Of a stretch of DNA of 64,000 nucleotides, positions 39,870-50,834 are shown one piece after another. Below the pieces are notes generated by a model. That model was not told the DNA's origin. It saw nothing but the letters and a program-made list of their open reading frames with translations, and did not search any database. Source of the DNA: Saccharomycopsis fibuligera x Saccharomycopsis cf. fibuligera. Taxonomy: Eukaryota > Ascomycota > Saccharomycetes > Ascoideales > Saccharomycopsidaceae. The stretch is taken from the NCBI GenBank assembly GCA_001936135.1, contig CP012820.1, positions 806,001 to 870,000 on the forward strand, written 5' to 3'. The translations under genes and the position numbers were made by a program. Numbering within the stretch: the stretch's first letter is position 1; every line of letters begins with the position of its first letter.

Positions 39870-41021
39870 TTATGCAATATGGGTCATCAAGTATTCAAAA
39901 GCTCCGAAGAATACAATACTATTCAAAACTGATCTAGTAACACTAACGCTAAGCCCTCTGTACATTCTTCTAGTTGGCATAGTTAGTTTCCGTTTAATAA
40001 TAATCTTCTCTAATCCGTTCTGATGTCTAATGATATTGGACACAATGTCTCTTTGTGTCAACGACTTTACTGTATCTATTGGAAAGATTGTGATCCAACT
40101 AATGACTCCGGATAGAGCTCCAGCAACCGCAATGGAAATAGGCCCAACAGAAATATTGGTACCACTAATCTTGCCATCAAGATTAGATACAGAGTTATTA
40201 ATGGTGAGTTTTGCAGTCTCGTAGACGGCAAAATAAAGACCAGAACTTATGAATTCTCTAATTAAATGAAACTTTATGCCTGAATATAAACCCAAAATCC
40301 CTTCTGCTTTAACTATTTGCTTGACTACCGCCGCAGTAGAAGTTTGTGAGGCAGTCACCATTGGCTTAGGTATAGTTTGGGTATTTAGCTGTGGTTGAGG
40401 ACTTCCTGTCAGTAAATTAGATTTGCGTTTCGATTCAAGCATAATAATCTGAGAGTATAATTTGCTGAACTCAAACGGACATGCAAAAAATGAGACTGAA
40501 ACCCCTGTCAATGAGCCAGAGATAAAAGATGTGGGTATATTGAGTAAAGTCAAATTTCGTCTTTGTCTTTCAATGGCCGCAGCATTATTACTATTTCCAG
40601 GTTTCAGTACTAACTTCTGCTGCATATTTGGGGCTAAACTGCTTAATAAAATCGCTTGAGCATTGCTGACTTTGGGCTTGAAATATGTGTACAAGCCTAC
40701 TCCCATAGATTTGGAAAATGAGATGGATAGCAAAGGAGCAGCAATACCACGAAATAATCCTCTTACGCCCTCATGCTTAACTGTCTTCTTTAGGCAATCA
40801 ATGGGACCCATGAAATAGTGGGTTTGCATCCGGGTTTTGATTGTGTCTAATGGAAATCCCACGATGGTCGAGGCGAGTGACGCGGTATATGAGAACATGG
40901 TAGGTCTCCATGGTTGTAATGATTCGGGCAAACATAATAATGCGTGGCTTTTGTCAATTTCACCAGTAATGGCGGGAAGTGCAATCCTTGGGGTATTTGA
41001 TTTCGTTGTATCTGCACTCAT
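39870..41021 (-). CDS. Mitochondrial carrier family (SLC25) protein, YFR045W-like
   Basis: A 383-aa inner-membrane carrier with three tandem repeats. The signature PX[DE]XX[KR] motifs are PLDTIK (57-62), PFEFSK (182-187) and PIDTVK (314-319). GVRGLFRGIAAPLL and GILGLYSGIKFHLIRE are the matching even-helix GxxxxYRG-type motifs. It is longer than typical carriers (about 300 aa) because of a 40-residue N-terminal extension and a hydrophilic, Thr/Gln-rich insert (about 197-230) in the matrix loop of repeat 2. Substrate is not predictable by eye. The arrangement and FSYTASLASTIVGFPLDTIKTRMQ resemble S. cerevisiae YFR045W, an uncharacterised carrier. Confidence 0.85.
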   Translation of the reverse strand: MSADTTKSNTPRIALPAITGEIDKSHALLCLPESLQPWRPTMFSYTASLASTIVGFPLDTIKTRMQTHYFMGPIDCLKKTVKHEGVRGLFRGIAAPLLSISFSKSMGVGLYTYFKPKVSNAQAILLSSLAPNMQQKLVLKPGNSNNAAAIERQRRNLTLLNIPTSFISGSLTGVSVSFFACPFEFSKLYSQIIMLESKRKSNLLTGSPQPQLNTQTIPKPMVTASQTSTAAVVKQIVKAEGILGLYSGIKFHLIREFISSGLYFAVYETAKLTINNSVSNLDGKISGTNISVGPISIAVAGALSGVISWITIFPIDTVKSLTQRDIVSNIIRHQNGLEKIIIKRKLTMPTRRMYRGLSVSVTRSVLNSIVFFGAFEYLMTHIA

Positions 41022-41626
41022 ACTTTGTAATCATATGGTCATTTTATTGGTACTGGCACCTATAATGGATTTTATGGTGATGAGCTAGTGTGAGATCTAT
41101 ATTATTTGCCTGATTTTAGATGCTAGCCCTGCGTTTGCTCAGTGCTATTTATGTGAAGCAATCTGTAACAGATCTGTGTATTAGTTACACAGAGCAGAGA
41201 GAGAAATATTGAACGCTGTTACAAGACTAGCTTTGAATTGATTAGAGGTAGAATCGATGAAATAAAAAGAGAAAGAAAGAAAATGTAGTGAAGTCCGATA
41301 GAAAAAGTTGGAATCTCCAGGTGCACACGGTGCCCGGCGCCGAGAGTCTCCATCATGAGCTACTTCGTGCGTCAATCAATCAGTCAGAAAATTTAAAAAA
41401 AAAGCGCACGAGCGATTTTTATAATGGATAATATGACTTTTGCATATATGTACATGATTAAACATAATATATCACCCGGCCCCTTATGAAAAAAATGAAA
41501 AAAATATCGACAAACATCAATTAAAGCGGTTAGTGTTATTGAAGATAATATTCTAAAGAGCTGTTACTGTTGGATGCTAGTTTTGCTATCGTTGCCTTGG
41601 TTAAATCTCCAGTAACCATAACCAAC
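41022..41626. other. Divergent promoter region, carrier gene and RSM27
   Basis: About 600 bp between divergent starts of two nuclear genes for mitochondrial proteins. No clear shared box stands out by eye. Confidence 0.5.
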
Positions 41627-41883
41627 ATGTCGTCGAAACAGCTTTTGGCCAAGTTTCAGGCGCTTGCCAAAATAAGATCGGAGATCTTTGGCACAAACTT
41701 TAACCCTGACGGCGCCAGAACCGGGGCCAAGGTGTTGAGAAAGAAATTGGTTGGTCCAACTATTGCCAACTATTACAACAATCCCGATATTATTAAGTTC
41801 AAGCATTTAAAGAAATTGTTTCCACAGTTCAGCTTTGTCAATGAGGACGAAGAATACCGTCTCACTATGGTTGCTGCGTATGT

Positions 41884-41915
<32 letters not shown>

Positions 41916-42027
41916 CAAGAATATTTTCAAGAATATTCTACTAATAGTTTTCGACAGTCGTAAAAGAAGAGGTAAAGGTCCCCCAACTAAACAGAAGGAA
42001 GCAGGCGACAAGAAGAAAAAGAAATGA
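41627..42027 (+). CDS. RSM27: Mitochondrial small-subunit ribosomal protein mS33 (Rsm27), one intron
   Basis: Join 41627-41877 and 41958-42027 gives 106 aa. It matches S. cerevisiae Rsm27 (110 aa): NFNPDGARTGAKVLRKKLVGPTIANYYNNPDIIKFKHLKKLFP and EEYRLTMVAA in exon 1, then RKRRGKGPPTKQKEAGDKKKKK in exon 2, like yeast KKRRGKGAPKK. The intron of 80 nt has GTATGT at 41878, TACTAAT at 41939-41945 and a CAG acceptor ending 41957. Its middle is a run of about 31 T. The frame could extend upstream to an ATG at 41570, but the homologue starts near 41627. The GPI1 gene follows tail to tail, as in S. cerevisiae. Confidence 0.95.
41878..41957 (+). other. RSM27 spliceosomal intron
   Basis: GTATGT donor, TACTAAT branch site 12 nt before the acceptor dinucleotide, CAG acceptor. 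A run of about 31 T (41885-41915) fills most of the donor-to-branch space. Removal restores a continuous mS33 frame. Confidence 0.95.
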
Positions 42028-42328
42028 GGAAGTACAATATTTGCTAATACATAGACTTCTTTGCATCATGCATATCTTGTACATATCATCTAAAAATAAA
42101 AATCTAATGTTCATTTAAAAATCATTATTTTTGTCAGGGTATTATAACAAATAGTGCCAAATGCTAATAGTGGTACAAAAGATGGCTTTATATTGAAACT
42201 GAAATCCTCCAAAAAAAATTTAAAAAAAAAGAATATTGAGAGATTGTTTAACCATTGATCATAGAATCACAAGCATTGAACAAAACGAAATAGATTAGCT
42301 GAAACATTAGTGAGGTAAATCAACAATA

Positions 42329-44773
42329 TTATTCAAGATAATTTTTCTTTAGCTCAACGTTTAAAGTGCTAATTTCGATCGGCTTCAACGGTAGCATCAA
42401 ATATAGTAATTGGAACAACTTATTTCGGGAAACGTTGATTGGAATTCCTGTCAATAGATGTTTCAATGTGGATGAGCTGAAGTAATACAACTTCAACTTG
42501 TTCAATAATAAAAGATATGGATAGAATATCCTAGTGAAACTTAACGGCACGTTTTTGAGTTGAAAGTATACAACTGGATCATATTGTGTAGCTGTAGCAG
42601 AGTTATTAGACTCAAAACTTTGATCAAGTATCTTGAAATTGATATCTCCGGGCACTCTAAACTGATCTTTAAATCTAAGCAATAAGGCAAAAAGTGGAAA
42701 ATGATTCAAACATGACAAGACAATTTCTAAACAAATCATGCAGCTTAGCACTATTAATCTAACAATTGTAAAAGCTAAGTAAAATGCAAGCACTGTAGGG
42801 ATGATAAATAATGTAATTGTGAAAAGCAATGTCCCTAATAATAGCTGATCTAACGAGTAATCAGCAGAATCAATTCTTTTCTTCAAAGTATTGTTTTTTT
42901 TCCCGTGAAATAGATTGAAAAGACTCTTGAGGATTACTAATAGCCAATTGAAAATTTTTGCCGAGGCAAAATAGAAGCAATAGATGTGCAAAGTTATGAA
43001 ACTTAAAAAGTCACAAACTAGCGATATAACAAATGTTGCTCCAAATATACCACCAGTATATATTATGAGAAACGTGATTCCTGGAATAACATAATTTATG
43101 AAAAAATTGCTCAAAACGATTTTGGTTGAGAAAAATTCAATAATCCATAAAAACAAATCACCAAAGAAAATAGCTAACTTGGAGTTTAATTTGAATCCAG
43201 CAGGAAAGCTCATGAGCCATAATGTAAGCTTGTAGAAATCCTTGAAAAATAATTTTTTGATTATTATTTGTGTAAGAAATTCTTGTATAGCAGAAGACTT
43301 TTCAAGAACGTATTGACCCATTGTAAATCCAAAGATAACATCATTCAATATAAGCCATATAGTATTATACAATCGGATATAATCAGAAAAATTGCTATTA
43401 CTATTGCTGCTACTCTTTTTTATTTTGATAAATTGATCAGGAATCAAACAAAACTGCTGTAGCCGTAAATCAATTTGTTGGGCAGTCAAACTCATCTCCA
43501 CTAAATTCTTAGCACCAAGTATTTTAAAATTCAATAACTTGAAAAAAATTTCTATAACCATTCGTAGAAAAATGACCAAGTTGATAATTATAAACTTAAA
43601 ATAATAGTCTAATATGTTCAGGTTAGCTTTGTAAGTTTCAACTATTCTTTGGGCAGTGGAATTGCTTCTTGATCTGCCATGACCAGTGATTAACTCCACA
43701 TGCATTAGTTTTTGCTGTTTATTAACAACGTCATTGTAAGTGGGTAAAATATAGAGGTGTTTGACCACAAAAATTCGCAAGCTTTTGAGACACCTAAGAA
43801 AAGAAAAATTTTGCTCCCAAGGCTTGATTACCGTAAGATTCAATTCTGGCTGCAATGCTCGTATCCTGTCTTGATTTAAGACAACGTTGTAAAAATGCAA
43901 TCTATGGAAAAAACAATTATTGAGTACTTCAATTACTTGCTCAAATCCACGCTCCTGTATTGTCAAATTGCCAAGATTGCCATGATATTTTAACTTATTC
44001 AAAAACTTGGGAGCTTTCTTGTCAAGAATCACGCTATCTGCTTTCAACTTTGTACTTGAGTCAATATTATTTTCATTGTCACTATCAGTACCAGTTGAGC
44101 TATTTTGCAAAGTTGTTTCATCAATATTGACATCAGCCACATGGGCCCTGCCGTTATTTTGAGAAACTGAAATCCTATTTCGCTTCATTGAATAAAATTG
44201 CATTACTTGAGGATCGGGCACATCAAACATTATCATCTTTAAGTTGGAGATTGAGTTTGATGATATGGGATACTTTGTATGTTGGTTGTATGTTAAATTC
44301 ATTAATGTTGGTCCATATTCATGGTCGTTGAAGTTCAAAAATCCAAGGACATTATATATATTAGTATGTTTTTGTTCCGCAAGAAGCTTCTCGAAAAACC
44401 TTCCTGCTATGTGATGAAAATCAGTTCCGGTACCAATATCGCTAGACGGAACATCTTTCGAATTCATCTCTGTAAAGTCAATAAAGCTTTTTTTCTTTTT
44501 TGAAGAATTATTTGTCGTGCCGCGCACTTGGCCCATTTCTGTGCCTGCTTCACTTGCCAAACTCTTGTTAAAAATTATTGAGCCGTTTCGCCACTGCAAC
44601 ACATTTGACAGAAACAATAAATCCAACCGCTGGGCATCAAAAGGTAGTAATGTCAATATAATATAATCATGTAAGTTCTCTTTTAGTCCAACAATTAAGC
44701 ACGGCGTATTGTGGAGAAACTCCTTGAGTAGGTCCTGGGGGAAATAGCAATGTACTGTAATGTCCAGGGACAT
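42329..44773 (-). CDS. GPI1: GPI1, subunit of the GPI-GlcNAc transferase complex
   Basis: An 814-aa ER membrane protein of the complex that adds GlcNAc to phosphatidylinositol, the first step of GPI-anchor synthesis (animal PIG-Q). The N-terminal half is cytosolic with Ser/Asn-rich inserts. The C-terminal half holds several spans and the family signature: ASAKIFNWLLVILKSLFNLFHGKKNNTLKKRIDSADYSLDQLLLGTLLFTITLFIIP lies at about residues 600-660. It is longer than S. cerevisiae Gpi1 (609 aa), mainly in the N-terminal half. It lies tail to tail with RSM27, the same neighbour as in S. cerevisiae. Confidence 0.93.
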   Translation of the reverse strand: MSLDITVHCYFPQDLLKEFLHNTPCLIVGLKENLHDYIILTLLPFDAQRLDLLFLSNVLQWRNGSIIFNKSLASEAGTEMGQVRGTTNNSSKKKKSFIDFTEMNSKDVPSSDIGTGTDFHHIAGRFFEKLLAEQKHTNIYNVLGFLNFNDHEYGPTLMNLTYNQHTKYPISSNSISNLKMIMFDVPDPQVMQFYSMKRNRISVSQNNGRAHVADVNIDETTLQNSSTGTDSDNENNIDSSTKLKADSVILDKKAPKFLNKLKYHGNLGNLTIQERGFEQVIEVLNNCFFHRLHFYNVVLNQDRIRALQPELNLTVIKPWEQNFSFLRCLKSLRIFVVKHLYILPTYNDVVNKQQKLMHVELITGHGRSRSNSTAQRIVETYKANLNILDYYFKFIIINLVIFLRMVIEIFFKLLNFKILGAKNLVEMSLTAQQIDLRLQQFCLIPDQFIKIKKSSSNSNSNFSDYIRLYNTIWLILNDVIFGFTMGQYVLEKSSAIQEFLTQIIIKKLFFKDFYKLTLWLMSFPAGFKLNSKLAIFFGDLFLWIIEFFSTKIVLSNFFINYVIPGITFLIIYTGGIFGATFVISLVCDFLSFITLHIYCFYFASAKIFNWLLVILKSLFNLFHGKKNNTLKKRIDSADYSLDQLLLGTLLFTITLFIIPTVLAFYLAFTIVRLIVLSCMICLEIVLSCLNHFPLFALLLRFKDQFRVPGDINFKILDQSFESNNSATATQYDPVVYFQLKNVPLSFTRIFYPYLLLLNKLKLYYFSSSTLKHLLTGIPINVSRNKLFQLLYLMLPLKPIEISTLNVELKKNYLE

Positions 44774-45799
44774 TATTATATTCTTATGTGTTATGTCTTT
44801 TTATCTTCTGGTTTTTCTTAGTAATGGTATCTGAATAGAACCTAATTATGCCTGTAGACGTCAATGGGCTTCCAATGTATTCTTAGGTTTATGATATGCA
44901 ATTGATTTATTTGATTTTATATTCGCTGGTATTCCATTTGATGTTTTGCTGAGCGCAAAAGATGATCTATTATATTATTTGCGCGTGACAATTTGAGCTA
45001 TTTTAGAGTTAATTAAAAAAAATCAAACTTTTGCGCCAATACTTTGATTGCTTCGATGTCGCGATTGCAAGCAAGAAAGATAGGTTAAAGTAGTTTTGAT
45101 CTGTTCAAAGCCGGCAAGAATCTTGCATTTCTACATTACTCGTATTTTTTCTGTTTTCTGTGTTTTGGTTTTTTTCTCGTTTTTCCGCTTTGTTTTTTCT
45201 TTTTTTGCATCACCATGCTAAACCACGTACCTGCATGAATTTAGCCAACTAACTGTTTTGTTTTCTCAGGCTTCTAAATAAAGAACATGACTACAGGACA
45301 ATATAAAAAGCACAATACTTATATTAGTTTATCCTTCGTTCATTATATAATATATTGTTTGATATGATACAGGAGCTGTAAGCAAGACTGCAACAAGTTT
45401 GAATACAGGCCTTCCAAACCACGAGAAATCCATAAAGCAAACTCGTAAAAAATCATGACGTGAAAGAAATTGAAGACATTTTTTCGAGAGAAAACAAATT
45501 AAAAAAAGTTTGGCAAAAATAGTATTATACAAATGAACAATAACGAACAACAACAAAAAAAAAATAGAATGAATAAAACCCCACCGAGAAATAAATAAAT
45601 AAATAAACAAAACAAACAAGAAAGAAAATTTAACAAAAGAGGCTTGTAACGAGTCTTGATTAAAAACAAAAACGGAACGCAAAAGCGAAAAACATACTCT
45701 ATACCATTTTCTCCAATATTTAGCGAACCCTAAAAATAATTATAAACATGAGATGTTATGTTGAGCCTCTAATTTATTGCGAGTTAAATTAATTCAACC
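44774..45799. other. GPI1 upstream / SFL-like gene downstream intergenic region
   Basis: About 1 kb, AT-rich, the GPI1 promoter and 3' UTR of the HSF-type gene. A frame at 45329-45682 (minus) is hydrophobic and low complexity and I do not call it. Confidence 0.5.
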
Positions 45800-48478
45800 T
45801 TAATTCCTTTCCTTGAATTTTGGTGCGCCAGATTGGTAATCCAACTTCAATCTTTTTGGTTCTCTGTCCTCGCCTGATGCAGATGCGTAAAGGGACTTTG
45901 GTTGGGATACATCCTTTTTATCGTAATTCAACAAAGAGTAAACACCAGAAAAGACAGAAGGCTGTGCTTGAGGTGACGATTTTGACGAGTTAGGGTGCAA
46001 CGACGATTGGCTAGGAGTTGAAGTTCTAAGGTGAGGAGGTAGCGACAGTGTACCAGAAGTAACACCTGGTGGATCAGAATCTCTCACTGAAGCTACTAAC
46101 GAATCCAGAGAGCTATGATGGACCAATGGAGGTAAAACTGAACCGGTAGAGGTAGCAGCAGGAACAGAAGATAGCGATGGTGTCTGTATCCCAGTTGCTC
46201 CTCCATGAGGTGGAGGTGGCAATGGGCGATCTTGAATTCTTCCAATAGTTGAATTGTAACGTCCACCAAAATGTTTAGGACCTCCTGAAACAGAGTTATA
46301 AATATCAGGTACCGATCTTGGAGCGCTGGTGAATGTTAATGTCAGTTGAGAATTAGTGCTCTCACTTGTTCTTGACTTGTCATATAAAACGTCATTTGAA
46401 GAGTGTCTTTTATGTAGAAATTCCTCTTTGGTCATCCCTTGTTCTTCACCGTGAGGAGGATAAGCTCCACTGGCGTATATTGATGAATTTGCTTGATATG
46501 CAAAAGGAATTGTACTTTCTGAAGTTCTCGAGCTGGAAATACTAGAAAAATAGCCATTTTGACGCATGTGCGACCGATTTGCTTCTGGAGAAAACACACT
46601 AGAATTATGTTTAGAGTCTGTAGAAGGCGAATGCGCACCAGGAGTAGAAAATCCTGGCTCCGGAGCCAATGGATCGCATAAAATACTCATTGTGCGAGAA
46701 CGGTTAGACGAACCAGAGGAAAACGTAACATCGTGTAAAAACGGGTTTCCTTGTCCCGGAAATTTCGTTTGAGGCGCGTATTGTAAACTTGATCTTGGCC
46801 CATAGGGCTGTTGTGGTGGTTGTGGTGGTTGTGAATATTGATGGTTTTGATGTATTGGCGGCTGTGTTTGTGATTGTTGTGATTGTTGTTGTGATTGCGG
46901 CTGTTGATGTTGTTGGTGTGGATGGGAAACCACGTATTTGAATGGCTGATGTTGGTCGGTAGAAGAGAATGGAGATTCAGATCTGGCGGGCGTATTGTGT
47001 TTGGCTGAACCTTCTCTAAGATTAGGATATGATATGCTGCCATGTTTAGCATCGTATTCATTTAGAGAGCTGCCATTATACTTTGGCAACAGCTTTTGAG
47101 ATAAGTCTTGTGAACTAAACTTGGAACGTTGTAATCCAGAACTTAAGCAGGAAGGTTGCTGTGAATGATATGCAGAAGAGGGTTGCTGTTCAAAACTATC
47201 CTTTATAGAGGCTCTTTGCACTATTGATGCCCTAAATGTGGCTAGCTCGTATTCTAAATTTATACTCGACGCAGAACGTTTTTCTCCTCGGGCTTGAGAG
47301 GCATCCGCATTATTCTTAGCTTCCTCTGGAATCTGCTGCTGTTGAGCATCCAACTCATTGGGTTGCTGTTTTGCTTGTGTCGCGACTTTTTGAACAATGT
47401 CTAATAAATGCACCATATCCATGTTAGTCCTCTTCAAATCATCCATTGCCGAGTCATACTGTAATTGTAGTCTGGCATGTTCGTGTCTGACCGCAGCCAA
47501 ATTATATGAAAGTTCTGACAATTTCATGCTAAGCATTAGATTATCTTCATTTTTGGGAGGATGACTAGAATTATAAAAGTTTACATCACGATTATTGTTT
47601 TTTGTGACATTGTTTGTATTATTACCAGTAACAGTACCACTGTAATTATTAGACTCTGAATTGAAACCTGACTTATCCGCGTCTTCCAAGTTCTTTTGCT
47701 CGCTCACTGTTTTCAAACTCTCATCACTACCACCGTGTTTATGCACATCTTTCAAATTGGAACTATTAGGATTTTTTGATGATCTTCGTTTAATATTCTT
47801 CAATCCATCAAAATCACCTTTTCTAAAATTTTTTGAGCTATGTGCGAACTCCCATTTGGTTGCGGGTATCATGCTAGTTGAACTGCTAGTATTATCTTTA
47901 TTTTTTTCTTTCTTATCCTTCTCACTGGAGTTACTGTCATTAACTTTGTGAAACCCGTACATATTGAGTTGACGCACAAAGCTCGCTACATTGGAATGTT
48001 TAAAATATGATAGTAACACCTTGCAAAACTCTTCGCTGGGTATTAGAAAAAAAGAATCGTTAGAGACTGACCACCATATCAAGTGTTGTATTGATGTATC
48101 TTCCAACATATTGTAAAGTTTATGAATGAATATAGTATGACTGCCCTTGGACTGGTCTTTTTTTGATTTTTTATCAGCAATCACTTTGTCATTGAATTCT
48201 TTGTCCTTTTTCACATTACCTTCTATTAAATCACCTCGATTTTCAACAGTTAGCGATAAAGTTTGATCTTCGCTCAGTTTTGTAACATCTTTTATGGTTT
48301 GTTCATTATTCTTGAACTCATTAGAATCGCTATGCTGAGAACTCAGTTGCGGATAATGGCGCCGTTGAAGGTTATGACTATTATTACTCTGCTGACCAGA
48401 ATGATCGACCATAGTTATATCCTCTTTGTACATCGGGTTTCTATGCTCGGTAGCGTGTGTGTCTTGTTCAATGGACAT
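45800..48478 (-). CDS. HSF-domain transcription factor, SFL1/SFL2-type
   Basis: An 892-aa regulator from the first in-frame ATG at 48478. The frame runs 20 codons further upstream without an ATG. The HSF-type DNA-binding domain spans about 116-233: FIHKLYNMLEDTSIQHLIWWS, FCKVLLSYFKHSNVASFVRQLNMYGFHKVND (the recognition helix), KWEFAHSSKNFRKGDFDGLKNIKRRSS. A long loop rich in Lys/Asp/Ser (181-205) is inserted before the last strands. A heptad region follows (LSMKLSELSYNLAAVRHEHARLQLQYDSAM, about 325-375). The rest is disordered, with Gln/Pro-rich (HQQHQQPQSQQQSQQ) and Ser-rich tracts. In Candida the Sfl1 and Sfl2 paralogues respectively repress and activate filamentation genes. I cannot tell which one this is. 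Confidence 0.85.
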   Translation of the reverse strand: MSIEQDTHATEHRNPMYKEDITMVDHSGQQSNNSHNLQRRHYPQLSSQHSDSNEFKNNEQTIKDVTKLSEDQTLSLTVENRGDLIEGNVKKDKEFNDKVIADKKSKKDQSKGSHTIFIHKLYNMLEDTSIQHLIWWSVSNDSFFLIPSEEFCKVLLSYFKHSNVASFVRQLNMYGFHKVNDSNSSEKDKKEKNKDNTSSSTSMIPATKWEFAHSSKNFRKGDFDGLKNIKRRSSKNPNSSNLKDVHKHGGSDESLKTVSEQKNLEDADKSGFNSESNNYSGTVTGNNTNNVTKNNNRDVNFYNSSHPPKNEDNLMLSMKLSELSYNLAAVRHEHARLQLQYDSAMDDLKRTNMDMVHLLDIVQKVATQAKQQPNELDAQQQQIPEEAKNNADASQARGEKRSASSINLEYELATFRASIVQRASIKDSFEQQPSSAYHSQQPSCLSSGLQRSKFSSQDLSQKLLPKYNGSSLNEYDAKHGSISYPNLREGSAKHNTPARSESPFSSTDQHQPFKYVVSHPHQQHQQPQSQQQSQQSQTQPPIHQNHQYSQPPQPPQQPYGPRSSLQYAPQTKFPGQGNPFLHDVTFSSGSSNRSRTMSILCDPLAPEPGFSTPGAHSPSTDSKHNSSVFSPEANRSHMRQNGYFSSISSSRTSESTIPFAYQANSSIYASGAYPPHGEEQGMTKEEFLHKRHSSNDVLYDKSRTSESTNSQLTLTFTSAPRSVPDIYNSVSGGPKHFGGRYNSTIGRIQDRPLPPPPHGGATGIQTPSLSSVPAATSTGSVLPPLVHHSSLDSLVASVRDSDPPGVTSGTLSLPPHLRTSTPSQSSLHPNSSKSSPQAQPSVFSGVYSLLNYDKKDVSQPKSLYASASGEDREPKRLKLDYQSGAPKFKERN

Positions 48479-49976
48479 TACAGAAAAGGACACATAGGGA
48501 ATACTAGGCCAAAACTGATGAATGAATATGAAAAGCAAAAAGAAAAAAGGCTATCAACTATTGTGGACGAGTCGACAAAATAACAAAATCAGTTCGACCT
48601 GCGAACGAGAAAAAGCAATATCAGAACTAAAAATGGTGAATAAAAGGTATAAATGGAAGAAGAAAAAACACGAAAAGAAGAAAAGAAACAAAAATTGAAC
48701 CTGCTTGCTTTCTGAGTTCTTTCTTAGACCTTATAATATTCAAACGGCAAAGTTACTGGTAAGAAATTTAAGGACGGATAGTGAGATTTTGAACCAAAAA
48801 ATCCAAAAAATAAAAAAAAAAAACAGACGGCAAAACAATGTATAGGAAATTTGGAAACCGCTCTAATCGAAGGTCGCAAATGATTATTTGACTGACGAAA
48901 TGATGTGACTGAGCTGAGATAGTAGCAGGACGTGCGCTTCTGCGATGGAGAATCGAGAAAGGAATGAATGAATATAACAGAGTTATATATATCGGATAGT
49001 GTAGAAGCAGGAAAAAACACAATTACATACCAAACAGTTTCACCAAAAATTCGCTACCCGGCACTAAAGTCTCACAAAGAAGCAAAATTTCCGTCCTTCG
49101 GTGAATCAACCCGCGTTACAACGCGTGCAGATGCATTGCAACGCATTAGATGCGTTCATCTGTATATCGATGTTAGTAACTGTTGCCGACTGCAGGAGCC
49201 CTGCGAGTATTTGGGCATCAAGTAGAGAACAGAGAATACGAACGCCACAAAGCTGAATTCTGAGAGCAAACTTCTTTCTATGGTTTCGCAAAACTATCAG
49301 CAAACGACCGCAAAATAATAGAATACTACAACAAGGAAGTCGAATAATGTAAGTAATAGCTTCTAGCAACAGCTGCCTGCGACTGTACGCTTTCTTCTTT
49401 CCTTTGTAATAGAACTACAGAGAAGCCAAAAATAAGTATAAAAAAAAAGAAAAAAAAACCTTAATACGTCTATGCTAAATCTTTTTTTTCTTTTGATTCT
49501 TCTTTTTCCAAGTCATCTCATGTCTTATATTAAGTTGCTTTACCCTGCTATCTTTGTCAATACGTTTTGGCTGTACATATACTGGGCTCTAAAGAGTTTG
49601 TGCTTTTTACTGTAAGTTTCGAAGGATCTTGACGCGCTGCTTCTAGAATATGTACTACATACATGACTTGGCTAGTTTTATCTGTATATGGTATGCACTC
49701 TAGGGGAGTCTCGTACGCTGTAGCGTTAGATTATAAATGGTACATATTTGTGCAACCTGGTGCATAACGCTAGAAGCTTACGCCCAGATTCAGAAGCAAT
49801 ACAACACTAGTGACGCTGCCAATGGCATCAAAGGGTAGCAATTGCATTCAGTGCTTTGCAATGTCAATAACAAGAGCAAGCTCTTGAGGTTTCTTGACCA
49901 GACAACTGTATCCCATATCTATACACAGTAATTTTATCAGAAAATAAATTATTTTATTGTTTGCTGCTGAAGATAA
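48479..49976. other. Upstream region of the HSF-type gene; CIN2 downstream
   Basis: About 1.5 kb, AT-rich, with no called gene. It probably contains a long promoter and 5' UTR of the regulator, as is usual for filamentation regulators in Candida. No clear motif cluster was found by eye. Confidence 0.5.
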
Positions 49977-50834
49977 TTACATGCTCAGCAACCGCTTTTG
50001 TACCGCATCTTCATCGAAAATCCAGAGAAAATCTTGAGTATTGTGGCATACTTTGTAGTGAGGGTTTCTGCTATCTTTACTAGGATGACTAAAATCGTTA
50101 ACATTAACGTCCTTTGCTAGGCAGATATCATCATAATCAAATAAAGTCAACCCTTCACATTTTTCAATAATAAACTCCAGAACAGAAACGTTAACCGAGA
50201 GCTGTAACTTCTCAGAGTTATGAATTCTTAATTGATGGCATCGCACTTTCACCGAGCTGCTATTTAAATTGTTTATCATTATTGAACCTTCAATATCTGC
50301 ATACAAGACAATGTTTCGACAATCTTTAATGTGAATTGCACAGGGTTTATCCCTGGGCTCATTAACTATTTTGATTATTGAGTTATTCACCTTTTCGAAT
50401 AACAAATGCTGTGAGGTAGAAAACGCGTTTATGAATTGCCCACTAAGGTTTCTGTAAGTTTTTTCATTTTTTGACTGTAAACTTTTTAAATCGGCTTCTT
50501 GTGTATCATTAGTAAAAGAATCGGGCTTAATGGTAGCAGTCTTTGCATTGTTATTACTGGCTATTTTTTTCAAATCACGAGATTTAAAGCTAAATTTTGT
50601 TTGAAATGTTGCTTGTTTCTTGTCAAGAAGCTCATTTAGTGCTTTTATTTCATTGGTGTAATACTTCAAGTCATAGGGGGGGATTATGCTGATCTGTTGC
50701 TGAATCGAGTCGCTTAGCGCGTTGATCTTTTGCTTTAGTAACACCGTCTGCGATTTTAGCTTGACGTTATCAATTTCTTGCTTTAAGGCTTTTTTCTGAT
50801 TATTGAAGTTCTTATATAAATCTGCATCACACAT
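49977..50834 (-). CDS. CIN2: Tubulin-binding cofactor C homologue
   Basis: A 285-aa protein starting at the ATG at 50834; the frame extends upstream only with non-ATG codons. Residues 5-75 form a long predicted coiled coil with many Lys/Gln/Leu heptads. The C-terminal half is the beta-helical C-CAP/TBCC domain: NNSIIKIVNEPRDKPCAIHIKDCRNIVLYADIEGSIMINNLNSSSVKVRCHQLRIHNSEKLQLSVNVS (about 155-225), ending LFDYDDICLAKDVNVNDFSHP. The family stimulates GTP hydrolysis by beta-tubulin in the folding superassembly. S. cerevisiae Cin2 has 268 aa. The catalytic arginine of animal TBCC would lie in the VRCHQLRIHN region: an R is present there, but alignment is needed. Confidence 0.85.
   Translation of the reverse strand: MCDADLYKNFNNQKKALKQEIDNVKLKSQTVLLKQKINALSDSIQQQISIIPPYDLKYYTNEIKALNELLDKKQATFQTKFSFKSRDLKKIASNNNAKTATIKPDSFTNDTQEADLKSLQSKNEKTYRNLSGQFINAFSTSQHLLFEKVNNSIIKIVNEPRDKPCAIHIKDCRNIVLYADIEGSIMINNLNSSSVKVRCHQLRIHNSEKLQLSVNVSVLEFIIEKCEGLTLFDYDDICLAKDVNVNDFSHPSKDSRNPHYKVCHNTQDFLWIFDEDAVQKRLLSM

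Noticed and set aside
45329-45682. 117-codon hydrophobic frame between GPI1 and the HSF-type gene
   Set aside because: T-rich sequence in reverse gives Phe/Leu-rich translations by chance, and there is no recognisable topology or motif.
48479-48538. Longer N-terminus for the HSF-type protein
   Set aside because: The extension begins with TTG and no ATG occurs before 48478. The extra residues are hydrophobic and unlike a transcription factor N-terminus.
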